Notes under the pieces: generated by a model | What the model saw: the letters and a program-made list of their open reading frames with translations, nothing else | The model's database searches: none | Told to the model about the DNA's origin: nothing | DNA from: an uncultured Oscillibacter sp. | GTDB taxonomy: Bacteria; Bacillota; Clostridia; Oscillospirales; Oscillospiraceae | NCBI GenBank assembly: GCA_934574045.1 | Contig: CAKTMK010000039.1 | Span: 1 to 21,898 of the forward strand | Length of the DNA stretch: 21,898 nucleotides | Direction of reading: 5' to 3' | Shown here: positions 1 through 6,958 of the stretch, one piece after another | Numbering within the stretch: the first letter of the stretch is position 1 | Layout of the letters: each line of letters starts with the position of its first letter | Program-made: the position numbers and the translations under genes

Positions 1-2
1 AA

Positions 3-24
3 CGGCGTGACCGAAGTCACGCCG
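3..24 (-). terminator. Hairpin, probable terminator of the minus-strand peptide gene
   Basis: Perfect inverted repeat with 9-bp arms around a 4-nt loop. Read on the minus strand the loop is cUUCGg, a very stable tetraloop, which suggests it is used in minus-strand RNA. It lies about 40 nt beyond the stop codon of the small gene at 62-148. Any U-tract would fall at or past the window edge, so terminator function is inferred. Confidence 0.5.
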
Positions 25-61
25 CCCCTTGAAAACACAAGGTTTTCACCATTTTTTGATT

Positions 62-148
62 TTACTGTTTTACGACCGCCCGGTATTCCTCGATCAGTTC
101 TTTTGAGGCTTCGATCAGGACCTCTTTGCTCAAGCCCTTATGAAACAA
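62..148 (-). CDS. Putative 28-residue peptide with TTG start, function unknown
   Basis: A short frame on the minus strand begins with TTG at 148, exactly 8 nt after a strong AAGGAGG (157-163), and encodes 28 residues beginning MFHKGLSKEV and ending RAVVKQ. The peptide is charged, with K/E alternating with I/L/V, as expected of an amphipathic helix. The same frame stays open further upstream, but that part overlaps the neighbouring transporter gene antisense and looks like a high-GC shadow; no ATG or GTG occurs in frame near the ribosome-binding site. Base composition is lower in GC than the flanking genes. A TATACT -10-like box and two operator-like palindromes lie just upstream, and a UUCG hairpin just downstream, so the unit looks complete. 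I recognise no family. It could instead be a decayed gene end. Confidence 0.4.
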   Translation of the reverse strand: MFHKGLSKEVLIEASKELIEEYRAVVKQ

Positions 149-162
149 ATGAAAAGCCTCCT

Positions 163-206
163 TCCTAATGACGTTAGAATCAGTATATCCTAATAGCGTT
201 AGGAAT
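163..206 (-). promoter_or_regulatory. Twin operator-like palindromes flanking a -10 box
   Basis: Two related palindromes of the form TCCTAA-N5-TTAGGA lie 25 bp apart. The copy at 188-204 is perfect (6-bp arms) and the copy at 163-179 has one mismatch. Between them, on the minus strand, is TATACT (182-187), a good -10 box; no clear -35 was found. The downstream palindrome overlaps the expected start of transcription and abuts the AAGGAGG of the peptide gene. This is the usual geometry for a dimeric repressor binding two sites on one face of the helix. The regulator is unknown. Confidence 0.45.
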
Positions 207-310
207 GCAGGAAATTTGCTTCGCAGCGGCTGTTCTGCGGGCGTCCGCGCGTCCTCCGGGCATTTTTTTGCGCCGCGCTCATATCCTCCGTTTAAGGGGG
301 CGAGGGGCGG

Positions 311-1237
311 ATGGAGGAGATCTGGGCGCTGCTGAACGGGGTGGTGCTGTTTCTGTTCGGCATGACGCTGATGGGGGAGCATCTGCGCCGTCTCAGCGGA
401 GGACGGGCGGAACGGCTGGTGCGTCGGGCGGCGGATGATCGGCGCACGGGGGCGCTGCTGGGCCTTGCGGTGACGGCGGCGGTCCAATCCTCCTCTGCGG
501 TGACGGTGCTGGCGGTCTCACTGGCGGATGCGGGCATCCTGACGCTCCGGCAGACGGTCCCGGTGCTGATCGGCAGCAACGTGGGCACCACGGTCACGGT
601 GTGGCTGACGGGCCTGCGCGCCGGGGGAGGGGAAAGCGGAGCGCTGACGGTGCTGCTGGCCGGAGGCGGACTGCTGATCTATCTGCTGCTGCCCCGGCGC
701 AGGAGCTGGGGCGGTCTGCTGCTGGGACTGTTTCTTCTGCTGATCGGGATGGAGCGGATGACGGCCGCCGCCGCGCCGCTGGCGGAGCTGGAGACGGTCC
801 GGCGGCTGGGCGGAATGACGGAGCATCCCGCGGCGGCGGTGCTGGCGGGGGCGGCGGTCACCGGTGTGCTGCAAAGCTCCAGCGCGGCCATCGGCATTTT
901 GCAGGCGTTTTCCGCCGCAGGAACGGTGGCTTGGGGCGCGGGAGTGCCGCTGGTGCTGGGGGGGAACATCGGCACCTGCGCCACGGTGCTGCTGGCCTCG
1001 CTGGGCGGAGGGCCGAACGCGAAGCGGGCGGCGCTGGCGCACCTGAAATTCAATCTGGCGGGCACGGCGGCGCTTTTGCCGCTGTGGCTGGCGCTGGGCG
1101 GGCCGCTGCGGGACCGCCCCATCACTCCGGCGGAGATCGCCGCGGTCCACACCGGGTTCAATCTCCTTTCCGCGGCGCTGCTGCTGCCCCTGTCGGATCG
1201 GCTGGCGGGAGAGCCGCGGCGGCGGCGCGCCGCCTGA
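311..1237 (+). CDS. Na/Pi-cotransporter family protein (short, no PhoU domain)
   Basis: Polytopic membrane protein of 308 residues in the Na+/phosphate symporter family (NptA/YjbB-like, PF02690). The two inverted halves are visible from paired motifs: QSSSA at residues 59-63 and 188-192, each followed later by a glycine/threonine turn (GSNVGTT at 88-94, GGNIGTC at 217-223). These repeated QSSS segments form the substrate and Na+ site in the family. Many bacterial members are about 550 residues with a cytoplasmic PhoU-like tail; this one stops after the membrane part with a short basic end. Start ATG 311 follows a purine-rich AGGGGGCGAGGGG stretch. Transport of phosphate is inferred from the family; some members may move other anions or act in regulation. 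It is convergent with gdhA. No clear promoter was seen. Confidence 0.85.
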   Translation: MEEIWALLNGVVLFLFGMTLMGEHLRRLSGGRAERLVRRAADDRRTGALLGLAVTAAVQSSSAVTVLAVSLADAGILTLRQTVPVLIGSNVGTTVTVWLTGLRAGGGESGALTVLLAGGGLLIYLLLPRRRSWGGLLLGLFLLLIGMERMTAAAAPLAELETVRRLGGMTEHPAAAVLAGAAVTGVLQSSSAAIGILQAFSAAGTVAWGAGVPLVLGGNIGTCATVLLASLGGGPNAKRAALAHLKFNLAGTAALLPLWLALGGPLRDRPITPAEIAAVHTGFNLLSAALLLPLSDRLAGEPRRRRAA

Positions 1238-1267
1238 ACCGGATGCGCTCCGGAGGAGGGAAAAAGG

Positions 1268-1304
1268 AAAGCCCGGTGGGACCGGATCGGTCCCACCGGG
1301 CTTT
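1268..1304. terminator. Bidirectional terminator between Na/Pi gene and gdhA
   Basis: Perfect 16-bp stem (1268-1283 with 1289-1304) and a 5-nt loop, placed between two converging stop codons. On the minus strand the stem is followed by a T-rich stretch (CTTTCCTTTTT read outward), and on the plus strand by a short CTTTGTT. It should therefore work best for gdhA and also serve the transporter gene. Confidence 0.85.
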
Positions 1305-1331
1305 GTTCAGCTTGCTTGAAGCGGGCGCTTC

Positions 1332-2684
1332 TTAGAAGATGCCCTGCGCCATCATGGCGTCGGCAACCTTCTGGAAGCCGGCGATGTTGGCGCCAGCCAC
1401 CAGATCATAGCCCAGACCGTAACGCTCGGCGGCCTCGACAGAAGCGTTGTAGATGTTCTTCATGATGCTCTGCATCTTGGCGTCGATCTCCTCGGCGTTC
1501 CAGTAGATGCGCTGAGCGTTCTGAGCCATCTCCAGCTCGGAGACGGACACGCCGCAGGCGTTGACGGCCTTGGAGGGCGCGACCACCATGTGCTTCTGCT
1601 CCTTCAGGAACTCCAGAGCGTCGTTGGTGGTGGGCATGTTGGCGACCTCAATGTAGTACTTCACGCCGGACTCGGCGATCTTCTTCGCGGACTCCATCTT
1701 GACGTCGTTCTGGGTGGCGGCGGGCATGTAGATGTCCACGTCCTTGACGCCCCAGCACTTCTCGCCGGGAACGAACTCGCAGCCAAACTTGTCGGCATAG
1801 GGCTTGCAGTGCATGGGATCCTTGGCGCGCATCTCGAGGATGAAGTTCAGCTTCTCGTCGGTGCACACGCCCTCGGGATCGTGGATGTAGCCGTCGGGAC
1901 CGGCGAAGTAGGTGACCTTCGCGCCCAGCTCGGCAGCCTTCTTCATGATGCCCCAGCCCACGTTGCCGTAGCCGGACATGGCGATGCGCTTGCCTTCCAG
2001 CTTCTCGCCGTCGTGCTTGAGGGCCTCGACCAGATAATAGACCGCGCCGTAGCCGGTGGCCTCGGGACGGAGGATGGAACCGCCGGTGCAGACGGCCTTG
2101 CCGCTCAGCGCGCCGAACTCGGCAGCGCCGACCAGACGGCGGTACTGACCATACAGATAGCCGATCTCACGGCCGCCCACGCCCAGATCGCCGGCGGGGC
2201 AGTCGATGTCCTGACCGATGTGGCGATACAGCTCGGTCATGAAGGCCTGGCAGAAGCGCATGACCTCCGCGTCGCTGCGGCCGCGGGGATCGAAGTCGGA
2301 GCCGCCCTTGGCGCCGCCGATGGGCAGGCAGGTCAGAGCATCCTTATAGACCTGCTCGAAGCCCAGGAACTTGATGATGGACAGGTTGACGGAGGGATCG
2401 AAGCGCAGGCCGCCCTTGTAGGGGCCCAGAGCCGCGTTGTACTGCACGCGGTAGCCGCGGTTGACGTGCCACTCACCCTTGTCGTCCTCCCAGGTCACGC
2501 GGAACTCGATGGTGCGCTCCGGCTCGACCATGCGCTCCAGCAGAGCGGCCTTCTCATACTCGGGGTGGGCGTTGATCACGGGCTCCAGAGAAGTCAGGAC
2601 CTCTTCCACGGTCTGCAGGAACTCCGGCTCGTTGGCGTTCTTGGTTTTGACATCGTTCAGGACTCTTTCAATGTACGCGTTCAT
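1332..2684 (-). CDS. gdhA: Glutamate dehydrogenase (hexameric, class I)
   Basis: Catalyses reversible oxidative deamination of glutamate to 2-oxoglutarate and ammonia in the cytoplasm. About 450 residues, the normal length for the small hexameric class. Visible landmarks are the GGAKGGSDFDPRG substrate loop carrying the catalytic lysine (about residue 125), the PAGDLGVGGREIGY segment with the catalytic aspartate (about 165), and the Rossmann motif GYGNVGWG. The sequence strongly resembles the Clostridium symbiosum enzyme from memory, which is NAD-linked, but cofactor preference cannot be read safely here. ATG 2684 was chosen over the adjacent in-frame TTG (2687) because it sits 8 nt from AAGGAGG. 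In amino-acid fermenting clostridia this enzyme links glutamate breakdown to NAD(P)H supply. Confidence 0.97.
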   Translation of the reverse strand: MNAYIERVLNDVKTKNANEPEFLQTVEEVLTSLEPVINAHPEYEKAALLERMVEPERTIEFRVTWEDDKGEWHVNRGYRVQYNAALGPYKGGLRFDPSVNLSIIKFLGFEQVYKDALTCLPIGGAKGGSDFDPRGRSDAEVMRFCQAFMTELYRHIGQDIDCPAGDLGVGGREIGYLYGQYRRLVGAAEFGALSGKAVCTGGSILRPEATGYGAVYYLVEALKHDGEKLEGKRIAMSGYGNVGWGIMKKAAELGAKVTYFAGPDGYIHDPEGVCTDEKLNFILEMRAKDPMHCKPYADKFGCEFVPGEKCWGVKDVDIYMPAATQNDVKMESAKKIAESGVKYYIEVANMPTTNDALEFLKEQKHMVVAPSKAVNACGVSVSELEMAQNAQRIYWNAEEIDAKMQSIMKNIYNASVEAAERYGLGYDLVAGANIAGFQKVADAMMAQGIF

Positions 2685-2818
2685 CAAAACTTCCTCCTTC
2701 TTGTTTTAAACGGCGACTTTTTGTACAAATCCGCCAAAAGGCTTCTTTCATCACCGTAATCATATTAGCACTTCTGGTAGATGGAAGCAAGTCTCCTTTT
2801 CCCATATGAGCTATTTTC

Positions 2819-2835
2819 TTTTAGTATAACTAAAA
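2819..2835 (-). promoter_or_regulatory. Palindrome overlapping a candidate gdhA -10 box
   Basis: A 17-bp perfect palindrome, TTTTAGT-ATA-ACTAAAA, lies about 135 bp upstream of the gdhA start. Read on the minus strand it contains TATACT (2823-2828), a plausible -10 box, although no convincing -35 was found at 16-18 bp. It may be an operator or simply an AT-rich promoter. The whole 2688-3004 gap is distinctly AT-rich and holds this site and the promoter of the phosphoribosyltransferase gene. Confidence 0.35.
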
Positions 2836-2914
2836 ATGACCTGCAAGTTTTTGTGCATTTTACCAGAGAAAATGCAGGATTTAAGTCTTTTACAAGAAGT
2901 TCCTTCCCGACCGA

Positions 2915-2942
2915 TTGACAATTTTCTACGAACCTATATAAT
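2915..2942 (+). promoter_or_regulatory. SigmaA promoter of the phosphoribosyltransferase gene
   Basis: Perfect TTGACA (2915-2920) and perfect TATAAT (2937-2942) are separated by 16 bp. Transcription should start near 2949, giving a leader of about 55 nt in which I see no riboswitch. Confidence 0.85.
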
Positions 2943-3004
2943 ATTTGTGTTTGGGAAATGAGCGCGGAACCAAAATCTGACTGACAAGCTGGAGGCGTTT
3001 TGAT

Positions 3005-3571
3005 ATGAGGCACACCTATCCGATCACCGTGGCGGGCCTGAAGCGGGAGCTGCCGATCTGCAAGGTATCCGACGAGCTGTACATCGGCGCGTTCGTCGTG
3101 TTCGGCGACGCGGAGCTGACCGTCGCCTGCGCTCGGGAGCTTCTGAAGCTGGCCGAGCCGGGCAGCTATGACTATATGCTCACGGCGGAGGCCAAGGGCA
3201 TCCCCCTGATCCACGAGATGGCCCGCCAGTCCGGCGCGGAGAAGTACATCCTGCTGCGCAAGGGCGCCAAGGTCTATATGCCCGATCCCTTGTGCGTGAG
3301 CGATCAGTCCATCACCACCGCCGGGGCGCAGAAGCTGTATATGAGCCGGGACGACGCGGCGCTGGTCAAGGGCAAGCGCATTCTGCTGGTGGACGACGTG
3401 ATCTCCACCGGCGGGTCCATGCGCGCCATGGAGGAGCTGGTGAAGCTGGCCGGAGGCACGGTCACGGGCCGCATCGCCGTTCTGGCCGAGGGCGCGGCGC
3501 AGCAGCGGGACGACATCAAGTATCTTGCGCCGCTGCCGGTGTTCAACGCGGACGGGACCGTCAAGGCCTGA
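3005..3571 (+). CDS. Phosphoribosyltransferase, adenine-PRT-like
   Basis: Cytoplasmic type I phosphoribosyltransferase of 188 residues. The PRPP-binding signature ILLVDDVISTGGSM spans residues 127-139 with the diagnostic adjacent acidic pair D130-D131. An upstream segment, AEAKGIPLIHEMARQSG (about 61-77), resembles the corresponding region of adenine and xanthine phosphoribosyltransferases. The likely reaction is transfer of a purine base to PRPP in salvage, but the substrate cannot be decided from sequence alone. Start ATG 3005 follows GGAGG with a 9-nt spacer. It is a single-gene unit with its own consensus promoter and strong terminator, so expression is probably high and independent of neighbours. 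Confidence 0.85.
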   Translation: MRHTYPITVAGLKRELPICKVSDELYIGAFVVFGDAELTVACARELLKLAEPGSYDYMLTAEAKGIPLIHEMARQSGAEKYILLRKGAKVYMPDPLCVSDQSITTAGAQKLYMSRDDAALVKGKRILLVDDVISTGGSMRAMEELVKLAGGTVTGRIAVLAEGAAQQRDDIKYLAPLPVFNADGTVKA

Positions 3572-3594
3572 GCGCCGGAACAGAACAGACTTGG

Positions 3595-3625
3595 GCGGGA
3601 CGGGCGCAGGCCCGTCCTGCTTTTT
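3595..3625 (+). terminator. Rho-independent terminator
   Basis: An 11-bp stem (3595-3605 with 3610-3620, including one G-U pair), a 4-nt loop and TTTTT immediately after. It ends the phosphoribosyltransferase transcript. Confidence 0.9.
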
Positions 3626-3710
3626 CCGCTGCCGGACGCATAGCCGGACGGGAAAGCGGGAAAGCTGATGGAAAAGCCTGCCGTCCGGCGGAGAAACCTC
3701 GAAAAAGCGG

Positions 3711-3740
3711 GAACTTTTCCGCCCGCCGGAGCGTTATACT
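3711..3740 (+). promoter_or_regulatory. Candidate promoter of the DUF4358-MBOAT-DHHW unit
   Basis: TATACT (3735-3740) is a good -10 box 61 bp before the first gene. The -35 region has no TTGACA; instead GGGAACTTTT lies 18 bp upstream (GAACTT 3711-3716), within an imperfect palindrome. GGAACTT is a typical -35 of ECF sigma factors acting on envelope stress, so an alternative sigma factor is possible, but the -10 looks sigmaA-like. Assignment is tentative. Confidence 0.35.
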
Positions 3741-3800
3741 CAGGCAGACACATTACCCGGTCTCCGGGCCGGAGGGAACAACAAGGAGGATCAACTGCCG

Positions 3801-4286
3801 ATGAAAAGACTGATCGCGCTTGCAGCCGCCGCGCTGCTGACCCTGAGCCTGTCCGCCTGCGGCGGCTCCGATGCCGGCGGGAGCGGACAGGTGGACCTGA
3901 CCGCGTACTACGATTCCGTCGCGGAGAAGCTGGGTTGGGACGACAACTATATGGAGGATATGCCAGAGGAGATGCTGGATACCTATTATCCAGGCCTGCG
4001 GGAGCTGGGGACAAAGCAGTTCATCGCCCGCGCGCCCGCTATGTCTGCGGTGGTCAACGAGATGGTGCTGCTGGAGTGCGACACGCCGGAGGATGCGCAG
4101 GCTGCGTCCCGCATCCTTCAGGCCCGCAAGGACGAGCAGGCGTCCGGCGGCGCGTGGTATCCGGAGTCCATCGAAGAGTGGAAGGAAGCGCAGGTCTCCG
4201 TGAATGGGAATTACGCGGCGCTGCTGGCTGCCGGTCCCGATCAGCGGACCGTGACCGATATGTACAACGCCCTGTTCGCATCCTGA
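3801..4286 (+). CDS. DUF4358-type lipoprotein
   Basis: 161-residue lipoprotein. Residues 1-19 form a signal peptide and LSAC gives a lipidated cysteine at position 20, so the mature protein is anchored to the outer face of the membrane. After a short Gly/Ser linker the body has the pattern I associate with DUF4358 proteins of Clostridia: an acidic 'peemldtyYPG' stretch, then a strand-helix region with NEMVLLECDTPEDAQAA, and an end with NGNYAALLAAG. Function is unknown. It is the first gene of a unit with an MBOAT acyltransferase and a DHHW protein, a grouping suggesting it helps a surface acylation system. Start ATG 3801 follows AAGGAGGA. Confidence 0.75.
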   Translation: MKRLIALAAAALLTLSLSACGGSDAGGSGQVDLTAYYDSVAEKLGWDDNYMEDMPEEMLDTYYPGLRELGTKQFIARAPAMSAVVNEMVLLECDTPEDAQAASRILQARKDEQASGGAWYPESIEEWKEAQVSVNGNYAALLAAGPDQRTVTDMYNALFAS

Positions 4287-4299
4287 GAAAAGACGGGCG

Positions 4300-4327
4300 G
4301 GGGCCGCGGCCGGAGCGCTGCGGCCCC
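4300..4327 (+). other. GC-rich hairpin between lipoprotein and MBOAT genes
   Basis: Perfect 8-bp stem (4300-4307 with 4320-4327) with a 12-nt loop in the 69-nt gap. It is not followed by a T-run, so it is more likely an mRNA-stability or processing element than a terminator; it may set different amounts of the lipoprotein and the acyltransferase. Confidence 0.5.
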
Positions 4328-4355
4328 GTTCCCATATTTATAAGGAGGGGCCGCC

Positions 4356-5750
4356 GTGGTATTCAGCAGTCCTGTGTTCCTGTTCTTCTATCTTCCGGCT
4401 TCGCTGGCGGTGTATTACGCCGCGCCCCGCCGCTGGCGGAATCTGGCGCTTTTGCTGCTGAGCCTGCTGTTTTACGGCTGGGGCGAGCGGCTGTACGTCC
4501 TCATCATGGTCCTGTCCACCGCCATCGACTATGTTCACGGGGCGCTGGTGGAAAAGTACCGGGCAGACGACCGGAAGGCCCGCCGGTTCGTGGCGCAGTC
4601 GGTGGTGTTCAATCTGCTGCTGCTGGGCTTTTTCAAGTATTACGACTTTCTGGCGGCGAACCTGTCCCTCATCCCCGGCGTTTCCCTGCCGGTGCTGAAC
4701 GTGCATCTTCCCATCGGCATCTCGTTTTTCACGTTCCAGACCATGAGCTACACCATCGACGTGTACCGCGGGGACGCGCCGGTCCAGCGGAGCGTGATCT
4801 CCTTCGGGACGTTCGTCACCATGTTCCCCCAGCTTATCGCCGGACCCATCGTGAAGTACAAGCAGGTGGCGGCGGAGCTGGAGGACCGCTCCGTCACGGC
4901 GCAGGATTTTGCCGCGGGGGTACTGCGCTTCACGGTGGGACTGGCGAAGAAGGTGCTGCTGGCCAACTCCATCGGCGGCCTGTGGGAGACGGAGCTGGCG
5001 GCCCAGAGCGCCGGGACGCTGACGGCCTTCGGCGGGTGGCTGGGCCTTGCGGCGTTCTCCTTCCAGATCTACTTTGACTTCTCCGGCTATTCCGACATGG
5101 CCGTGGGCCTTGGCCGGATGTTCGGCTTCACGTTCCCGGAGAACTTCGACCATCCCTATACCGCCCGGTCCGTCACGGAGTTCTGGCGGCGGTGGCATAT
5201 GTCCCTGACCGGCTGGTTCCGGGAATACCTGTATATCCCGCTGGGCGGGAACCGGGGCGGGACGGTTAAAACGCTGCGCAACATCCTGATCGTCTGGCTG
5301 TGTACCGGTATCTGGCACGGGGCGAGCTGGAACTTCATCCTCTGGGGCCTGTATTACGCCGGATGGCTCATTCTGGAGAAGTACGTCCTGCGCGGCCTGC
5401 TGGAGCGGACGCCTTCCCCGGTGAAGCACGCGTATACGCTGGCGGTGACGGCGGTGGGCTGGGGCCTGTTCGCCATCGAGGATCTGGGCCACTGCGGCGC
5501 GTACCTGCGGACCTGCTTCGGCGGCGGCGCGCTGTGGAGCGCGGCGGACGGCTATCAGCTCCGCAGCTTCGCGCTGACGCTGGTCATCCTGACGCTGGCA
5601 TCCACCGCTGCGGTCCCGCGGCGCTGGGCGGCGGCGGATGCCCGGTTCCGCCGCGCGGCCGCGCCGGTGCTGATGCTGGCGGCGCTGGCGCTGTGCACCG
5701 CATATCTGGTGGACAACAGCTATAATCCGTTTTTGTACTTCCGGTTCTGA
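4356..5750 (+). CDS. MBOAT family O-acyltransferase (AlgI/DltB-like)
   Basis: 464-residue polytopic membrane protein beginning MVFSSPVFLFFYLP, the typical N-terminus of the AlgI/PatA group. The core motif FDFSGYSDMAVGLGRMFG followed by FWRRWHMSLTGWFREYLYIPLGG is intact, and the invariant catalytic histidine is H321 in TGIWHGASWNF. Family members pass acetyl or other acyl groups across the membrane to an extracytoplasmic acceptor such as alginate, cellulose or teichoic acid. The GTG start at 4356 lies 7 nt from AAGGAGG. The DHHW protein follows after 14 nt and the DUF4358 lipoprotein precedes it, so a surface polymer is the probable acceptor. The actual substrate is unknown. Confidence 0.93.
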   Translation: MVFSSPVFLFFYLPASLAVYYAAPRRWRNLALLLLSLLFYGWGERLYVLIMVLSTAIDYVHGALVEKYRADDRKARRFVAQSVVFNLLLLGFFKYYDFLAANLSLIPGVSLPVLNVHLPIGISFFTFQTMSYTIDVYRGDAPVQRSVISFGTFVTMFPQLIAGPIVKYKQVAAELEDRSVTAQDFAAGVLRFTVGLAKKVLLANSIGGLWETELAAQSAGTLTAFGGWLGLAAFSFQIYFDFSGYSDMAVGLGRMFGFTFPENFDHPYTARSVTEFWRRWHMSLTGWFREYLYIPLGGNRGGTVKTLRNILIVWLCTGIWHGASWNFILWGLYYAGWLILEKYVLRGLLERTPSPVKHAYTLAVTAVGWGLFAIEDLGHCGAYLRTCFGGGALWSAADGYQLRSFALTLVILTLASTAAVPRRWAAADARFRRAAAPVLMLAALALCTAYLVDNSYNPFLYFRF

Positions 5751-5764
5751 GAGGAGGGAGCGCC

Positions 5765-6880
5765 ATGACAAAAGCATATGCCCGCTTCCTCTGCGGGACA
5801 TTCTGCGCGTTCCTGTTCGGGATCGGGACGCTGCACCTGTGCCTGCCGGACCGGGAGCGGTCCGACACGGAGAACCGGACGCTCCAGCAGGCGCCGGCCC
5901 TCACCGCCGCGTCCGTGGCGGATGGGACGTTCATGACGGAGACGGAGGAATATCTCGCCGACCAGTTTCCGGGACGGGACGGCTGGACGGGCCTGAAGGC
6001 CCGGGCTGAGCAGCTTCTGGGCAAGCGGGAGTTTCGGGGCGTGTACCTGTGCGGCGACACGCTCATCAACCGGGACGACGAGCCGGGAGAGCAGGCGGAG
6101 CGGAATCTGGACGCGGTCCGCGCGCTGGCGGAGCGGACGGAGATCCCGGTATATCTGGGGCTGATCCCCGGCGCGGCGGAGGTCTGGCAGGACAGACTGC
6201 CCGCCGGCGCGCCCCGGGCCGATCAGGCGGCGTTCATCCGCCATGCGGCGGAAAAAACGGGCCTTGAGACGGTGGACTACCTCGGTGCGCTGACGGCTCA
6301 CGGAAACGAGCCGGTCTATTACCGCACGGACCACCACTGGACCTCGCTGGGGGCGTATTACGGCTACGCCGCGCTGTGTCAGGCGCTGGGCGAGGAACCG
6401 GAGCCGCTGGAGGCGTTTTCACCGGAGACGGTCTCCGACCGCTTCTGCGGGACGCTCTATTCCACCTCCGGCGTCCACTGGCTCCCGCCGGACACCATCG
6501 AGTATTACGTGCAGGAGGAGGGCGTGTCCGTCACCTCGTGGCGCAGCGGCGCAGCGGAGCCGGGAGTGCTGTACGACCGGTCGTATCTGGAGAAAAAGGA
6601 CCAGTATTCCTCGTTCCTCGGCGGAAACCAGCCCCTGTGCGTGCTGGAGAACGACCGCGCCGCCTCGGACCGGACGATTTTGCTGCTGCGGGATTCCTAC
6701 GCCGACTCCATGGCCCCGTTCCTGACGCGGACCTTCGCCCGGGTGCATCTGATCGACCTGCGGTATTTTCACCGATCCCCGGCGGAGTACGCGGCGGAAA
6801 ACGGCGTGGACGCCGTGGTGGTGAGTTACAGCGTGCAGAGCTTCGTCGGCGAAAAGAGCGCCTCCCTGATGGGACGGTGA
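5765..6880 (+). CDS. DHHW family protein (AlgJ/AlgX-like acyltransferase partner)
   Basis: 371 residues, with a hydrophobic N-terminal segment (about 5-25) that should act as a signal anchor, leaving the rest outside. The family-naming DHHW motif is at residues 189-192 in YYRTDHHWTSLG. A later LLRDSYADSM (about 306-315) supplies the likely nucleophile S311, matching the SGNH-hydrolase arrangement of AlgJ/AlgX, where Ser-His-Asp transfers acyl groups handed over by the MBOAT protein. ATG 5765 is 7 nt from AGGAGG, only 14 nt after the MBOAT stop, so the two are co-translated. Acyl type and acceptor are not known. It is followed by a strong terminator, which closes the unit. Confidence 0.9.
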   Translation: MTKAYARFLCGTFCAFLFGIGTLHLCLPDRERSDTENRTLQQAPALTAASVADGTFMTETEEYLADQFPGRDGWTGLKARAEQLLGKREFRGVYLCGDTLINRDDEPGEQAERNLDAVRALAERTEIPVYLGLIPGAAEVWQDRLPAGAPRADQAAFIRHAAEKTGLETVDYLGALTAHGNEPVYYRTDHHWTSLGAYYGYAALCQALGEEPEPLEAFSPETVSDRFCGTLYSTSGVHWLPPDTIEYYVQEEGVSVTSWRSGAAEPGVLYDRSYLEKKDQYSSFLGGNQPLCVLENDRAASDRTILLLRDSYADSMAPFLTRTFARVHLIDLRYFHRSPAEYAAENGVDAVVVSYSVQSFVGEKSASLMGR

Positions 6881-6910
6881 CCCGCGGCGGCGGAGCGCAG
6901 AGACCGCGAA

Positions 6911-6958
6911 AAAGCCCCGGAGCGGGCGGCTGGGCCGCTCCTCCGGGGCTTTGTTTTT
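6911..6958. terminator. Bidirectional terminator
   Basis: An 11-bp perfect outer stem (6911-6921 with 6942-6952), extended by an imperfect GC-rich inner stem, followed by GTTTTTT on the plus strand. On the minus strand it is followed by TTTTTC. It sits between the DHHW gene and the converging DUF4364 gene and should stop both. Confidence 0.9.

Noticed and set aside
1590..2759. 389-codon plus-strand open frame antisense to gdhA
   Set aside because: Shadow of gdhA with a similar low-complexity composition and no recognisable domain.
2943..3004. Purine riboswitch before the phosphoribosyltransferase gene
   Set aside because: The leader of about 55 nt is too short and has no three-way junction or terminator.
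3668..5077. 469-codon plus-strand frame across the DUF4358 and MBOAT genes
   Set aside because: Arg/Gly/Pro-rich product in the wrong frame of two recognised genes; it spans their intergenic hairpin.
4338..5801. 487-codon minus-strand frame antisense to the MBOAT gene
   Set aside because: Arg/Gln/His-rich composition and full overlap with a clear membrane protein gene.
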